Shown in pieces: positions 1-6,805 of a DNA stretch of 9,991 nt (positions are counted from its first letter, which is position 1; each line of letters opens with the position of its first letter). Origin of the DNA: Alcaligenaceae bacterium. Lineage in GTDB: Bacteria > Pseudomonadota > Gammaproteobacteria > Burkholderiales > Burkholderiaceae_B. The notes beneath the pieces were generated by a model that was given only the letters and a program-made list of their open reading frames with translations, searched no databases and was not told the DNA's origin. The DNA lies in the NCBI GenBank assembly GCA_012512545.1, contig JAAZDZ010000159.1, positions 1-9,991 on the forward strand. Reading direction: 5' to 3'. The position numbers and the translations under genes are program-made.

Positions 1-41
1 CCTGCTAACCCCCACATGAAGAATCGTCCCGCACGCCTCAT
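1..41 (-). CDS. Possible 5' end of an unidentified minus-strand gene (cut by window edge)
   Basis: On the minus strand an ATG at 39-41 is preceded by GGGGAG at 49-54, with seven bases between GGAG and the start, which is an ideal Shine-Dalgarno arrangement. The 13 full codons before the window edge read MRRAGRFFMWGLA: two arginines and another basic residue, then hydrophobic residues, as at the start of a membrane or exported protein. No stop occurs before base 1. It would lie just downstream of the terminator at 82-106, so it would be a separate transcription unit or be reached by read-through. The fragment is too short to assign a family, and the call rests only on the ribosome binding site and the plausible N-terminus. 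Confidence 0.35.
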   Translation of the reverse strand, partial: MRRAGRFFMWGLA

Positions 42-81
42 TATTCTTCTCCCCGGGCGAACACCACCTTGCCTCACGCAT

Positions 82-106
82 AAAAAAAGCCCGCATCAGC
101 GGGCTT
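82..106 (-). terminator. Rho-independent terminator of the CoA-transferase gene
   Basis: Read on the minus strand, AAGCCCGC (99-106) pairs perfectly with GCGGGCTT (87-94) around a four-base loop (95-98). The stem runs straight into a T tract given by the A run at 82-88. It begins about 28 bases after the stop codon of the CoA-transferase gene at 135, which is the expected position for an intrinsic terminator ending that single-gene transcript. Confidence 0.9.
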
Positions 107-134
107 GCCTGCAAGATTGATGCCTGCAGAAGAA

Positions 135-1643
135 TCAGGCGTATTCAGTAGCGCTTTCTCGCATGGAACCATCGGCCGCATAGCGCTGATGCCATTCAAA
201 GGCCTCTGCCAGCAAATGAGGAGTATGGCCGCCGGCAGCACAGGCGCGCGAATGATAGCTGCGCAGCATGTCGCGATAGTCGGGATGCACACAACGCTCA
301 ATAATGAGCGCCGCTCGCTCGCGAGGCGCCAGACCGCGCAGGTCGGCCAAACCCCACTCAGTGGCCACGATATCTACATCATGCTCGGTATGGTCAACGT
401 GGGTAACCATGGGCACAACGCTGGAAATTGCGCCCTGCTTGGCAACGGATTTAGTCACGAAAATGGACAAGTGCGCGTTACGGGCGAAATCACCCGAACC
501 GCCGATTCCATTCATCATGTGGGTGCCGCCAACATGGGTGGAGTTCACGTTTCCATAGATGTCGAATTCCAGCGCGGTATTGATGCCGATGATGCCCAGG
601 CGGCGCACGATTTCCGGGTGATTGCTGATTTCCTGCGGCCGCAGCACCAGGCGCGAGGCATAGCGTTCTACATTATCAAGGAACTTGCGGTTCATTTCGT
701 CCGACAGCGTGATGGACGAGGCTGAGGCAAACGTGAACTGTCCAGAATCCAGCAGTTCAAAGGAGCTGTCCTGCAGCACTTCCGAATACATGGTCATGCC
801 GCTGAAGGAAGATTCCAGCAAACCATACAGCACGGCATTGGCGATTGTGCCAATGCCCGCCTGCAAAGGCAGCAAGGCGGGCGTCAGGCGCCCGGCCGAG
901 ACTTCCGCCGAAAAGAAATCCACCACATGGCGCGCGATAGCCTGCGTTTCGGCATCGGGCGGCAGATTGCTGGAAGGACTATCGGCGGCATGGGTGATCA
1001 CGATGGCGGCAATACGCTCGGGATCAACGCTGATGGCGGTTGAACCGATGCGCTGCGATACCGTTGTCAACGGAATCGGCTGTCGGGCGGGCCGGTCGCC
1101 GGGGATGTAGATGTCGTGCAGACCCTCCAGCGCCAGAGGCATGGCAAGGTTCAACTCGATAATGACCTGACGCGCCTGCTGCACAAAGCTGGCAGTATTA
1201 CCGACCGACGTCGTCGGAACAATGCTGCCGTCCTCACGAATGGCGGCGGCTTCGACAATGGCGACATCGACAGGCGGCAAGCTGCCGCAGCGCAACTGTT
1301 CTACGGTATGCGACAAATGCTGGTCCATGAACATGACGCGGCCTGCATTGATTTCACGGCGCAGCACAGCATCGGCCTGGAAGGGCAGGCGCCGGGCCAG
1401 CAAACCCGCTTCAGCCATCATGCCGTCGTTATCGTTACCCAACGAGGCGCCGGTCATAATAGAAAGCCGCAGCCCATCCTCGCGCGCGCGTTGTGCCAAT
1501 GCATCGGGTAAAGCCTTGCAATCTCCCGCCTTGGTAAACCCGCTCATTCCCACCGTCATGCCACTGCGAAAAAGCCTGGCGGCCTGCTCGGCCGACATGA
1601 TCCGGCTCTCCAGTTCCGTATTGCGAATTCTGTCTCTATACAT
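135..1643 (-). CDS. Acetyl-CoA hydrolase/transferase family protein (succinyl-CoA:acetate CoA-transferase type)
   Basis: Predicted cytoplasmic CoA-transferase of the acetyl-CoA hydrolase/transferase family (Cat1/AarC/ScpC group), which moves CoA between acyl-CoA and a carboxylate such as acetate, propionate or succinate. Taking the ATG at 1641-1643 the product is 502 aa, close to the ~490-505 aa usual for the family, and starts MYRDRIRN. An adjacent in-frame ATG at 1644-1646 is equally possible. The likely catalytic glutamate is in MYSEVLQD (about residue 288), close to the known AarC glutamate at 294. A glycine-rich CoA/oxyanion loop GIGGSGDFARNAH lies near residues 379-391. The gene is divergent from a LysR regulator and ends in its own terminator, so it is probably monocistronic and controlled by that regulator. 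The exact acyl substrates cannot be read from the sequence, and hydrolase annotation of this family is often really transferase. Confidence 0.92.
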   Translation of the reverse strand: MYRDRIRNTELESRIMSAEQAARLFRSGMTVGMSGFTKAGDCKALPDALAQRAREDGLRLSIMTGASLGNDNDGMMAEAGLLARRLPFQADAVLRREINAGRVMFMDQHLSHTVEQLRCGSLPPVDVAIVEAAAIREDGSIVPTTSVGNTASFVQQARQVIIELNLAMPLALEGLHDIYIPGDRPARQPIPLTTVSQRIGSTAISVDPERIAAIVITHAADSPSSNLPPDAETQAIARHVVDFFSAEVSAGRLTPALLPLQAGIGTIANAVLYGLLESSFSGMTMYSEVLQDSSFELLDSGQFTFASASSITLSDEMNRKFLDNVERYASRLVLRPQEISNHPEIVRRLGIIGINTALEFDIYGNVNSTHVGGTHMMNGIGGSGDFARNAHLSIFVTKSVAKQGAISSVVPMVTHVDHTEHDVDIVATEWGLADLRGLAPRERAALIIERCVHPDYRDMLRSYHSRACAAGGHTPHLLAEAFEWHQRYAADGSMRESATEYA

Positions 1644-1646
1644 CAT

Positions 1647-1749
1647 GTTCTTGATACCTGTTTGTAGGGTTGATAGATTCAGGTTAGCATCGACAATATG
1701 AATAAATATCAGAAACACCATTCATTTAATTCATGATCTGGAGGACGCC
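1647..1749. promoter_or_regulatory. Divergent promoter/operator region between the CoA-transferase and LysR genes
   Basis: This 103-base AT-rich gap must hold both promoters. On the plus strand TTGATA (1670-1675), five of six matches to the -35 consensus, is followed after 18 bases by CAATAT (1694-1699), a weak -10, as a candidate for the regulator gene. Possible operator elements are ATAT-N6-ATAT (1696-1709) and the inverted pair ATGAAT (1698-1703) / ATTCAT (1720-1725), with a second ATTCAT at 1729-1734. LysR proteins typically bind dyads in such gaps and regulate both directions. I could not identify a convincing minus-strand promoter, and the element assignments are tentative. Confidence 0.4.
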
Positions 1750-2655
1750 TTGGACATCCGTTCCTTGCGTTATTTCACAGAAACCATTCGCCTTGGCAGC
1801 TTCACCGAAGCTGCCAACACCCTGGGGGTCACGCAATCGACCATCAGCAAGATGGTCCGCCAGCTTGAGGATGAGGTGGGCGAAGCTTTGCTGCTGCGCG
1901 AGATCAAAGGTCTGGCCCTGACAGATATCGGCAGTGTGGTCTACAACCGGGGCCGGGAAATTCTGACAGCCCTGCAGCAACTGGAGCAGGAGATCCGCGA
2001 AACCCAGTCTGTCGCGCGCGGCACACTGGCGCTGGGCATGCCTCCCATGATCAATCTGTTGTTCACCGAAGTGCTCAAGCAGTTCCGGGAAAAATACCCG
2101 CAGATTGATCTCAAGCTGCATGAATGCACCGGACAGGAAGTCGAACACCGTGTCGCCAGCGGAGAACTGGCTGCGGGCATGACGGTGCTGCCCGTCGAGG
2201 CCCGGGAAGATATCGCCATTGCGAAAGTGACTGCCCACCGGGTCTGGGCCATTGCCGCCCAAGACGAGATGACAGGCACGGCGGACACCGTGGCCTTGCG
2301 TTCCCTGGGGCAAAAACCCCTGATACTGCTGAATGATGATTTCGCCCTGACGCGCTTGCTGAGGCGGCACTTTGCCAGGGCAGGCATCGAGCCTCAGATT
2401 GGCGCCCAGAGCGGGCAATGGGACTGGACGGTCGCTATGGCCCGGGCCGGCATGGGCATCGCCCTGCTGCCCGAACCTTTCGTCCAGCGCATCAATGTGG
2501 AAGGGCTGACCTGCAAACCAATATCGCAACCGGCTATCTGGTGGGAAATCGCTCTGCTATGGAACAAACGGCGCGTTTCTCACGCCCTTAACGCCTGGCT
2601 GGATGTCTGCCGGAATGTCTTGGGCGGAGAATGGCCTGATCCAGATGAACAATAG
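1750..2655 (+). CDS. LysR-family transcriptional regulator
   Basis: A 301-aa LysR-type regulator, the standard length for the family. Residues 1-62 form the winged helix-turn-helix: MDIRSLRYFTETIRLGSFTEA is followed by AANTLGVTQSTISKMVRQLE, the recognition-helix region, and an LTDIG-like turn near residues 57-61. A linker helix (about 64-88) leads to the periplasmic-binding-like effector domain from about residue 91 (GTLALGMPP) to 290. The start is TTG at 1750, chosen because GGAGGA lies at 1740-1745 and the LysR N-terminus begins exactly there; no in-frame ATG fits. It is transcribed divergently from the CoA-transferase gene, which is therefore its most likely target, perhaps responding to an organic acid or acyl-CoA. 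The effector cannot be inferred, and other targets are possible. Confidence 0.93.
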   Translation: MDIRSLRYFTETIRLGSFTEAANTLGVTQSTISKMVRQLEDEVGEALLLREIKGLALTDIGSVVYNRGREILTALQQLEQEIRETQSVARGTLALGMPPMINLLFTEVLKQFREKYPQIDLKLHECTGQEVEHRVASGELAAGMTVLPVEAREDIAIAKVTAHRVWAIAAQDEMTGTADTVALRSLGQKPLILLNDDFALTRLLRRHFARAGIEPQIGAQSGQWDWTVAMARAGMGIALLPEPFVQRINVEGLTCKPISQPAIWWEIALLWNKRRVSHALNAWLDVCRNVLGGEWPDPDEQ

Positions 2656-2674
2656 CCCTCTTTCTACAGGTATG

Positions 2675-2703
2675 ACAAAGCCCGGCTAAAAGCCGGGCTT
2701 TGT
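2675..2703. terminator. Bidirectional hairpin terminator between converging LysR gene and ahpF
   Basis: A perfect 13-bp stem (2675-2687 with 2691-2703) contains the pair CCCGGCT/AGCCGGG, has a three-base AAA loop and is flanked by A and T tracts. It starts 20 bases after the regulator stop and lies 41 bases beyond the ahpF stop, so it can end both converging transcripts. The T tracts on each side are short (CTTTGTGT on the plus strand), so termination may rest mainly on the strong stem. Confidence 0.8.
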
Positions 2704-2743
2704 GTCAGGCAATCAAGGGCCGCAGCCCCTGAACAAGCGCAAT

Positions 2744-4329
2744 TTAAGCTGAGACTGCTGCGGGTTCGACGACCTCTTCTTCGACCGAGCTGCGAATAAG
2801 GTGATCAAACGCGCTGAGGGCGGCCTTGGCACCATCGCCTGCGGCGATGATGATCTGCTTGTAAGGCACCGTCGTCGCATCGCCTGCGGCAAACACGCCT
2901 GGCAGCGAGGTCTGGCCCTTGGCGTCGATTTCAATTTCGCCAAAGCGCGACAAAGCAACAGTATCTTTCAGCCACTCGGTGTTGGGCACCAGGCCAATCT
3001 GCACAAACACGCCTTCCAGCTCGACGCGATGGTCGTCGCCGCTGACACGATCCTTGTACGACAGGGCGTTGACGCGCTTGCCATCACCGTGAATTTCGGT
3101 CGTCTGCGCCGACATGAGGATTTTCACGTTGGGCAGGCTGCGCAGCTTGCGCTGCAGGACTTCATCGGCGCGCAGAACATCGCTGTATTCAATCAGCGTG
3201 ACGTGCTCGACAATACCAGCTAGGTCGATGGCGGCTTCCACACCGGAGTTGCCCCCACCGATGACGGCAACGCGCTTGCCCTTGAACAAGGGACCATCGC
3301 AGTGCGGGCAGTAAGCCACGCCGGCATTGCGGTATTCGCGCTCGCCCGGCACATTGACTTCACGCCAGCGGGCGCCCGTGGCCAAGATGACGGAACGGCT
3401 CTTGAGCACGCCGCCGTTTTCCAGTTCGATTTCAATCATCTTGCCGGGCTTGAGCTTGACAGCCCGCTGCAGGTTCATGATATCGACGTTGTAATCCTTC
3501 ACGTGCTCTTCCAGCGCTGCCGCAAAGCGGGGGCCTTCTGTCTGCTTCACGGAAATGAAGTTCTCGATCGACATGGTATCCAGTACCTGACCACCGAAAC
3601 GCTCGGCCACCACACCGGTGCGGATTCCCTTGCGGGCCGCATACACGGCTGCTGCTGCACCAGCCGGGCCACCCCTACGACCAGCACATCGAATGCATCC
3701 TTGGCGGAGATTTCTTCGGACTTGCGGGAGGCCGCAGAAGTATCCAGCTTGGCGAGGATTTCTTCAACGCTGGAACGCCCCTGAGCAAAGACTTCGCCAT
3801 TCATGAATACCGTTGGCACGGCCATGATTTCGCGCGCTTCGACTTCAGCCTGGAACAGAGCGCCGTCGATGCTGGTGTGCTTGATGCGCGGGTTGATCAC
3901 CGACATGGTGTTCAATGCCTGGACAACATCAGGGCAATTCTGGCATGACAGCGAGAAATAGGTTTCGAATTCGTAATCGCCAGGCAGATTGCGGATCTGC
4001 TCGATGACGGCTTCTTCCAGCTTGATGGGGTGACCGCCCACTTGCAGCAGGGCCAGCACCAGCGAGGTGAACTCATGGCCCAGCGGAATGCCAGCGAAGG
4101 CAACACCGATATCGGTGCCGACGCGGCCAATGCGGAAAGACGGTTTACGATCGGACAGGTCGCTGCGCTCGACCAGCGTGACTTTGTCCGACATTCCGGC
4201 GATTTCCACGAGCAGCGCCCGCAGTTCACCCGACTTGGGCGTATCGTCCAGGCTCGCAACAAGCTCGATCGGCTCGCGGAGCATTTCCATGTAGGACTTC
4301 AGCTGGGCTTTGACATTTGCATCTAACAT
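2744..4329 (-). pseudogene. ahpF: Alkyl hydroperoxide reductase subunit F, frameshifted
   Basis: AhpF is the NADH-dependent flavoprotein disulfide reductase that re-reduces AhpC. The start ATG at 4327-4329 gives [14 protein letters not shown], matching known AhpF N-termini. The 5' frame encodes the N-terminal thioredoxin-fold domain with C129-x2-C132 (SLSCQNCPD) but shifts after DAFDVLVVG (residue 219) and stops at 3547, giving 260 aa. The other frame continues the protein from the missing GGPAG loop to 2744, with the second redox pair AYCPHCDG (C341/C344), the NADH-binding GGGNSG (358-363) and the C-terminal FAD motif VFAAGDAT. Restoring one G gives 528 codons, near the usual ~521. No coding sequence is otherwise lost, so the lesion is recent or a sequencing error. 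The hairpins upstream and intact ahpC suggest co-transcription with ahpC. Confidence 0.93.
3672..3675 (-). other. ahpF: Site of the ahpF frameshift (one G missing from a G run)
   Basis: The minus strand reads GTA-GGG-GTG-GCC here. With one extra G it would read GTA-GGG-GGT-GGC-CCG-GCT-GGT, encoding VGGGPAG, the FAD-binding dinucleotide loop shared by all AhpF and thioredoxin reductase proteins. The plus strand has four Cs where five are needed. A one-base contraction in a homopolymer is the commonest kind both of sequencing error and of slippage mutation. Confidence 0.9.
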
Positions 4330-4362
4330 AACGTAGCGACCTCTCAAATCATTTGGCGGAGA

Positions 4363-4387
4363 CGCGTCCGGCTTGTGGCCGGACGCG
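4363..4387 (-). other. Stem-loop in the ahpC-ahpF intergenic region (ahpF-proximal)
   Basis: CGCGTCCGGC (4363-4372) pairs perfectly with GCCGGACGCG (4378-4387) around a five-base loop, a 10-bp G+C-rich stem. It has no T tract on the minus strand, so it is not a classical terminator. In an ahpC-ahpF transcript it could block 3' exonucleases and protect the ahpC part of the message, or partly reduce read-through to ahpF. It lies about 33 bases before the ahpF start, upstream of its GAGAGG ribosome binding site. Confidence 0.6.
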
Positions 4388-4432
4388 CTGTATTTATAGG
4401 GAACCCCCGGACGAATTGTTCAGAGTTTCCTT

Positions 4433-4460
4433 GGGTGTACCCGTTTAGCGGGTACAGCCC
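4433..4460 (-). other. Stem-loop directly after the ahpC stop codon
   Basis: TGTACCCG (4436-4443) pairs with CGGGTACA (4449-4456) around a five-base loop. Three further G-C pairs (4433-4435 with 4458-4460) are added across a one-base bulge. The stem abuts the ahpC stop codon and has no T tract after it on the minus strand. It is probably a message-stabilising or attenuating hairpin, as often found where the peroxiredoxin is needed in excess of its reductase. That role is inferred. Confidence 0.55.
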
Positions 4461-5024
4461 TTAGATCTTGCCGACCAGATCCAGCGAGGGCTTCAGGGTT
4501 TCGGCGCCTTCTTCCCACTTGGCGGGGCAGACTTCACCGGGGTGAGCAGCGATGTACTGAGCTGCCTTGACCTTGCGCAGCAGTTCGGAAGCAACGCGGC
4601 CGATGCCGTTGTCGTGCACTTCCATCACCTTGATGAAGCCTTCGGGGTTGACCACGAAAGTACCGCGCAGTGCAACACCTTCTTCTTCGATGAGCACTTC
4701 AAAGTTGCGCGACAGCACTTGGGTGGGGTCGCCGATCATGGGGTAGTTCACCTTGCCGATGGCGTCGGATGTGTCGTGCCATGCCTTGTGTGCGAAGTGC
4801 GTGTCGGTGGACACAGCGTAGATCTCGACACCCAGCTTCTGGAACTCGGCGTACTGTTCAGCCAGGTCTTCGAGCTCGGTGGGGCACACAAATGTGAAAT
4901 CGGCAGGGTAGAAAACGAACACGGACCACTTGCCAGCGATGCTTTCGTTGCTGACGTCAACAAACTTGCCGTTGTGGTAGGCGGTTGCTTTGAACGGCTT
5001 GATTTGTGTATTGATCAAGGACAT
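4461..5024 (-). CDS. ahpC: Alkyl hydroperoxide reductase subunit C (peroxiredoxin)
   Basis: A typical 2-Cys peroxiredoxin that reduces hydrogen peroxide, organic hydroperoxides and peroxynitrite in the cytoplasm, using electrons from AhpF. At 187 aa it has exactly the E. coli AhpC length. The peroxidatic cysteine is C47 in [13 protein letters not shown], and the resolving cysteine is C166 in [10 protein letters not shown]; the active-site threonine of the PxxxT-C signature is present. The start ATG at 5022-5024 is chosen because AAGGAAGG lies 5-12 bases upstream and the protein begins [11 protein letters not shown] as in other AhpC; an in-frame ATG 69 bases further upstream lies beyond the predicted promoter's start point. 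The gene is the first of an ahpC-ahpF unit and sits behind an OxyR-like operator, so peroxide induction is expected. Its usual reductase is frameshifted next door, so reducing power might have to come from elsewhere if that lesion is real. Confidence 0.97.
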   Translation of the reverse strand: MSLINTQIKPFKATAYHNGKFVDVSNESIAGKWSVFVFYPADFTFVCPTELEDLAEQYAEFQKLGVEIYAVSTDTHFAHKAWHDTSDAIGKVNYPMIGDPTQVLSRNFEVLIEEEGVALRGTFVVNPEGFIKVMEVHDNGIGRVASELLRKVKAAQYIAAHPGEVCPAKWEEGAETLKPSLDLVGKI

Positions 5025-5076
5025 TACGTTTCCTTCCTTATGTTGTTGGGTGGGTTGAAAAGTGATTACGGAATCT

Positions 5077-5105
5077 AGTATAGGCAACGCCAATCAATAA
5101 ATCTA
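5077..5105 (-). promoter_or_regulatory. Predicted ahpC promoter
   Basis: On the minus strand TATACT (5077-5082) matches the sigma-70 -10 consensus at five of six bases. Seventeen bases upstream is a poor -35, TAGATT (5100-5105). A weak -35 directly beside an activator site is typical of OxyR-dependent promoters. The predicted transcript would start near 5070 and have a leader of about 46 bases. Confidence 0.6.
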
Positions 5106-5142
5106 ATTGATAGTTTTTATAAACTCGATTAAGAAAACCTAT
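5106..5142 (-). promoter_or_regulatory. OxyR-like operator upstream of ahpC
   Basis: The OxyR site is described as ATAG-N7-CTAT-N7-ATAG-N7-CTAT over 37 bases. Minus-strand 5142 to 5106 reads ATAG-N7-TAAT-N7-ATAA-N7-CAAT with exact spacing, matching 12 of 16 specified positions. The site ends immediately next to the predicted -35 hexamer, where OxyR normally binds to contact RNA polymerase. No oxyR gene is in this window, so the regulator must be encoded elsewhere. Confidence 0.55.
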
Positions 5143-5169
5143 CGAGACCAAGGGCGCTGCCTGATCCGT

Positions 5170-5209
5170 TTGTGGAGCATCTTCAGTAGAGCGAAGAATA
5201 ACCCCACAA
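5170..5209. other. Imperfect stem-loop in the gap between the ahpC operator and the transporter gene
   Basis: TTGTGG (5170-5175) pairs with CCACAA (5204-5209), and inside an internal loop TCTTC (5180-5184) pairs with GAAGA (5193-5197). The plus side is followed by an AT-rich stretch (TTATTTATAT) and the minus side by none. It may be a weak terminator or an incidental structure. Apart from this and the transporter terminator, nothing recognisable was seen in 5143-5292. Confidence 0.3.
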
Positions 5210-5254
5210 CTTATTTATATGGGTACTAACCCCAATAAAGCAAGGGGCGTCCCT

Positions 5255-5305
5255 ATAAAAACTTCCTTGAAGAGCCACAGCGGGGTGACGCTTCAGTTCT
5301 CAAGG
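5255..5305 (-). terminator. Probable terminator of the fds-transporter operon
   Basis: On the minus strand CCTTGAGA (5298-5305) pairs with TCTTCAAGG (5265-5273) with one bulged base, enclosing an inner CAC/GTG pairing. After the stem come three bases and then TTTTT (5257-5261). The hairpin overlaps the last codons and stop of the transporter gene. The long loop makes it less than ideal, but position and T tract fit an intrinsic terminator. Confidence 0.45.
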
Positions 5306-6537
5306 CGCGGCTTGACGAACAACGACCTGCCCGCCCCCCAGCCACTTGCCATGGCCGCCAGCCCAAGCGCCGCAAACAACCATGCCGATGCGGCGTGGGC
5401 TCCGGTGGTTTCATACAACATGCCCACCAGCATGGGGCCGGAAGCCGCCAGCAGGTAGCCAATGGCCTGCGACATCCCGGACAGGCGGGCAGCCACGCGG
5501 GGGTCGGGAGAACGCAAAATAATGACGGTCATAGCCATTGCGAACAAGCCTCCCTGCCCGATGCCTTGCAGCGCCACCATGGCAGGCAGCCAGGAAACGG
5601 GAGCAAGGACCAGGCCCACAAGAGCCGTCGCAGCCAAAAAAGCCAGCACGGTGTTGACCACGCTTTGCGAACGGAAGCGGGCAGCCAGCGGCGGCAACAG
5701 CAGACAGGCCACCACCTGCAGCATGATGGACGCTGACACATAGAACCCCGCCGTGATACCGTCCAGGCCGCGCCAGCGCAGAATCGGCGCCATCCAGCCC
5801 AGTACGCAATAGGCCAGGGCCGATTGCAGGCCCATGAAGCAGGCCACTTGCCAGGCCAGCCCATCGTGCAGCAGCCTGATGCCCGGCAGCCTGCGCGCAG
5901 CAGCCGGCGCTGCGGTTTTCAGGCAATGGGGCAACCAGAGCAAAACCATGGCGAACGCCGGCAAAGCCCAGATGCCAAGCCCGAACCGCCAGGAGCCGCC
6001 GACATCTGCCAACGGCACAGCCAGCGCGGCAGCCGTGGCCGCCCCTCCGCACAAGGCCATGGTGAACAGGCCGGTCATCAGCGCCACCCTTTCGGGGAAG
6101 TCGCGCTTGACCACGCTGGGCAGCAGAACATTTCCCATGGCAATGCCCGCGCCCGCCACTGCGCTGCCCAGGAACAGCACCGCCACCCCATCAAACGCGC
6201 GCAGCGCCGTGCCAACGCCAATCAGCAGCAGAACGAACAACAGCACCCGTTCAACCCCATACCGGTCAGCCAGGGCGGGCGCAAAAGGCGCAAACAGGCC
6301 CAGGCACAAGACAGGCAGCGTGGTGAGATAACCGCCGACCGCCCCTGACAGGCCCAGTGACTGCGCGACTTCGGGCAGCAGCACAGACAGGCTGGAAAAC
6401 AGCGGACGCAGGTTGAAAGCGATGAGCAGCAGGCAAGCCCCCAGAAACAAACCGCCGGAAACCATTTTCATGGACGACGGGCTGACAGGAGCGGCCTGAT
6501 GTTGCGAGCCCTCGCTCGCGCTGGGATGGGTTGCCAT
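5293..6537 (-). CDS. CynX/NimT-type major facilitator superfamily transporter
   Basis: A 414-aa inner-membrane protein with about 12 hydrophobic segments. The first (about residues 27-41) leads into AFNLRPLFSSLSVLLPEV, a signature of the CynX/NimT branch (cyanate- and nitroimidazole-related permeases). The MFS motif A appears as ADRYGVERV (90-98), and GNVLLPSVVKRDFPERVALMTGL (positions 135-157) is also typical of this branch. The first 22 residues are hydrophilic and rich in Ser, Pro and Ala; the start at 6537 has only a distant GGAAGAGG, and an internal ATG at 6469-6471 just before the first membrane segment is possible. It follows fdsD by 27 bases on the same strand, so it is probably co-transcribed with the formate dehydrogenase genes. 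Formate, cyanate or another small anion would be a guess; the substrate cannot be read from the sequence. Confidence 0.88.
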   Translation of the reverse strand: MATHPSASEGSQHQAAPVSPSSMKMVSGGLFLGACLLLIAFNLRPLFSSLSVLLPEVAQSLGLSGAVGGYLTTLPVLCLGLFAPFAPALADRYGVERVLLFVLLLIGVGTALRAFDGVAVLFLGSAVAGAGIAMGNVLLPSVVKRDFPERVALMTGLFTMALCGGAATAAALAVPLADVGGSWRFGLGIWALPAFAMVLLWLPHCLKTAAPAAARRLPGIRLLHDGLAWQVACFMGLQSALAYCVLGWMAPILRWRGLDGITAGFYVSASIMLQVVACLLLPPLAARFRSQSVVNTVLAFLAATALVGLVLAPVSWLPAMVALQGIGQGGLFAMAMTVIILRSPDPRVAARLSGMSQAIGYLLAASGPMLVGMLYETTGAHAASAWLFAALGLAAMASGWGAGRSLFVKPRLEN

Positions 6538-6564
6538 GGCGGCATCATACCGCCGCCCTCTTCC

Positions 6565-6789
6565 TTACTCCAGCAGGCTTCGATGCTGCGTCAACGCAAG
6601 CCTGACGATATGGGTCAGCCCATCGCCTTTTTGCTGGTCAAGGTATTCCAGCATCTGTCGCCGCATGCGCGGTTCCCAGAATTTACGCACGTGCTGGGCG
6701 ATATCTTCGAGCGCCTGTTGCCGATCTGGCATAGGTTCGAAAAAACAGCCGATCTGATTGGCCATGCGAACCAGCGTCTGGATATTCAT
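6565..6789 (-). CDS. fdsD: NAD-dependent formate dehydrogenase delta subunit
   Basis: A 74-aa cytoplasmic protein matching the FdsD family in sequence and size. Its core (residues 8-47) has MANQIGCFFEPMP and HVRKFWEPRMRRQM, the conserved features of this subunit. FdsD is needed for an active soluble formate dehydrogenase in several betaproteobacteria and alphaproteobacteria; its molecular job is linked to assembly or stability of the Mo-containing enzyme. It begins 16 bases after the fdsA stop, with AAGGCG as ribosome binding site. In the usual gene order fdsGBACD, fdsC stands between fdsA and fdsD; here it is missing. The transporter gene follows 27 bases later. Confidence 0.93.
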   Translation of the reverse strand: MNIQTLVRMANQIGCFFEPMPDRQQALEDIAQHVRKFWEPRMRRQMLEYLDQQKGDGLTHIVRLALTQHRSLLE

Positions 6790-6805
6790 CTTCGTTCGCC
6801 TTTTT

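Noticed and set aside
16..120. A 34-codon plus-strand frame at the left edge
   Set aside because: It has no ribosome binding site of note and reads through the terminator hairpin at 82-106, so it is likely chance.
105..1511. Several plus-strand open frames opposite the CoA-transferase gene
   Set aside because: They overlap the conserved coding sequence and run through the terminator or lack ribosome binding sites and recognisable domains.
1644..1721. Upstream ATG at 1721 extending the CoA-transferase by about 26 residues
   Set aside because: The extra residues fall in the AT-rich divergent promoter region and have no counterpart in the family; the 1643/1646 starts have an AGG-type ribosome binding site and give the usual length.
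1726..2529. A 267-codon open frame on the minus strand opposite the LysR gene
   Set aside because: It is antisense to a clear LysR protein, is rich in Gln/His/Gly as shadow frames are, and resembles no family.
3640..3680. Programmed -1 frameshifting to make full-length AhpF
   Set aside because: The site is not a canonical X-XXY-YYZ slippery heptamer, four Gs are too few for efficient transcriptional slippage, and AhpF is not known to need recoding. A mutation or sequencing error is simpler.
5025..5093. Upstream in-frame start extending AhpC to 210 residues
   Set aside because: It lies beyond the predicted transcription start and would overlap the -10 element; the 187-residue form has an excellent ribosome binding site and the standard length.
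5395..6348. Plus-strand open frames opposite the MFS transporter
   Set aside because: They are rich in Gln, His, Arg and Ala, lack domains, and are antisense shadows of hydrophobic transporter codons.
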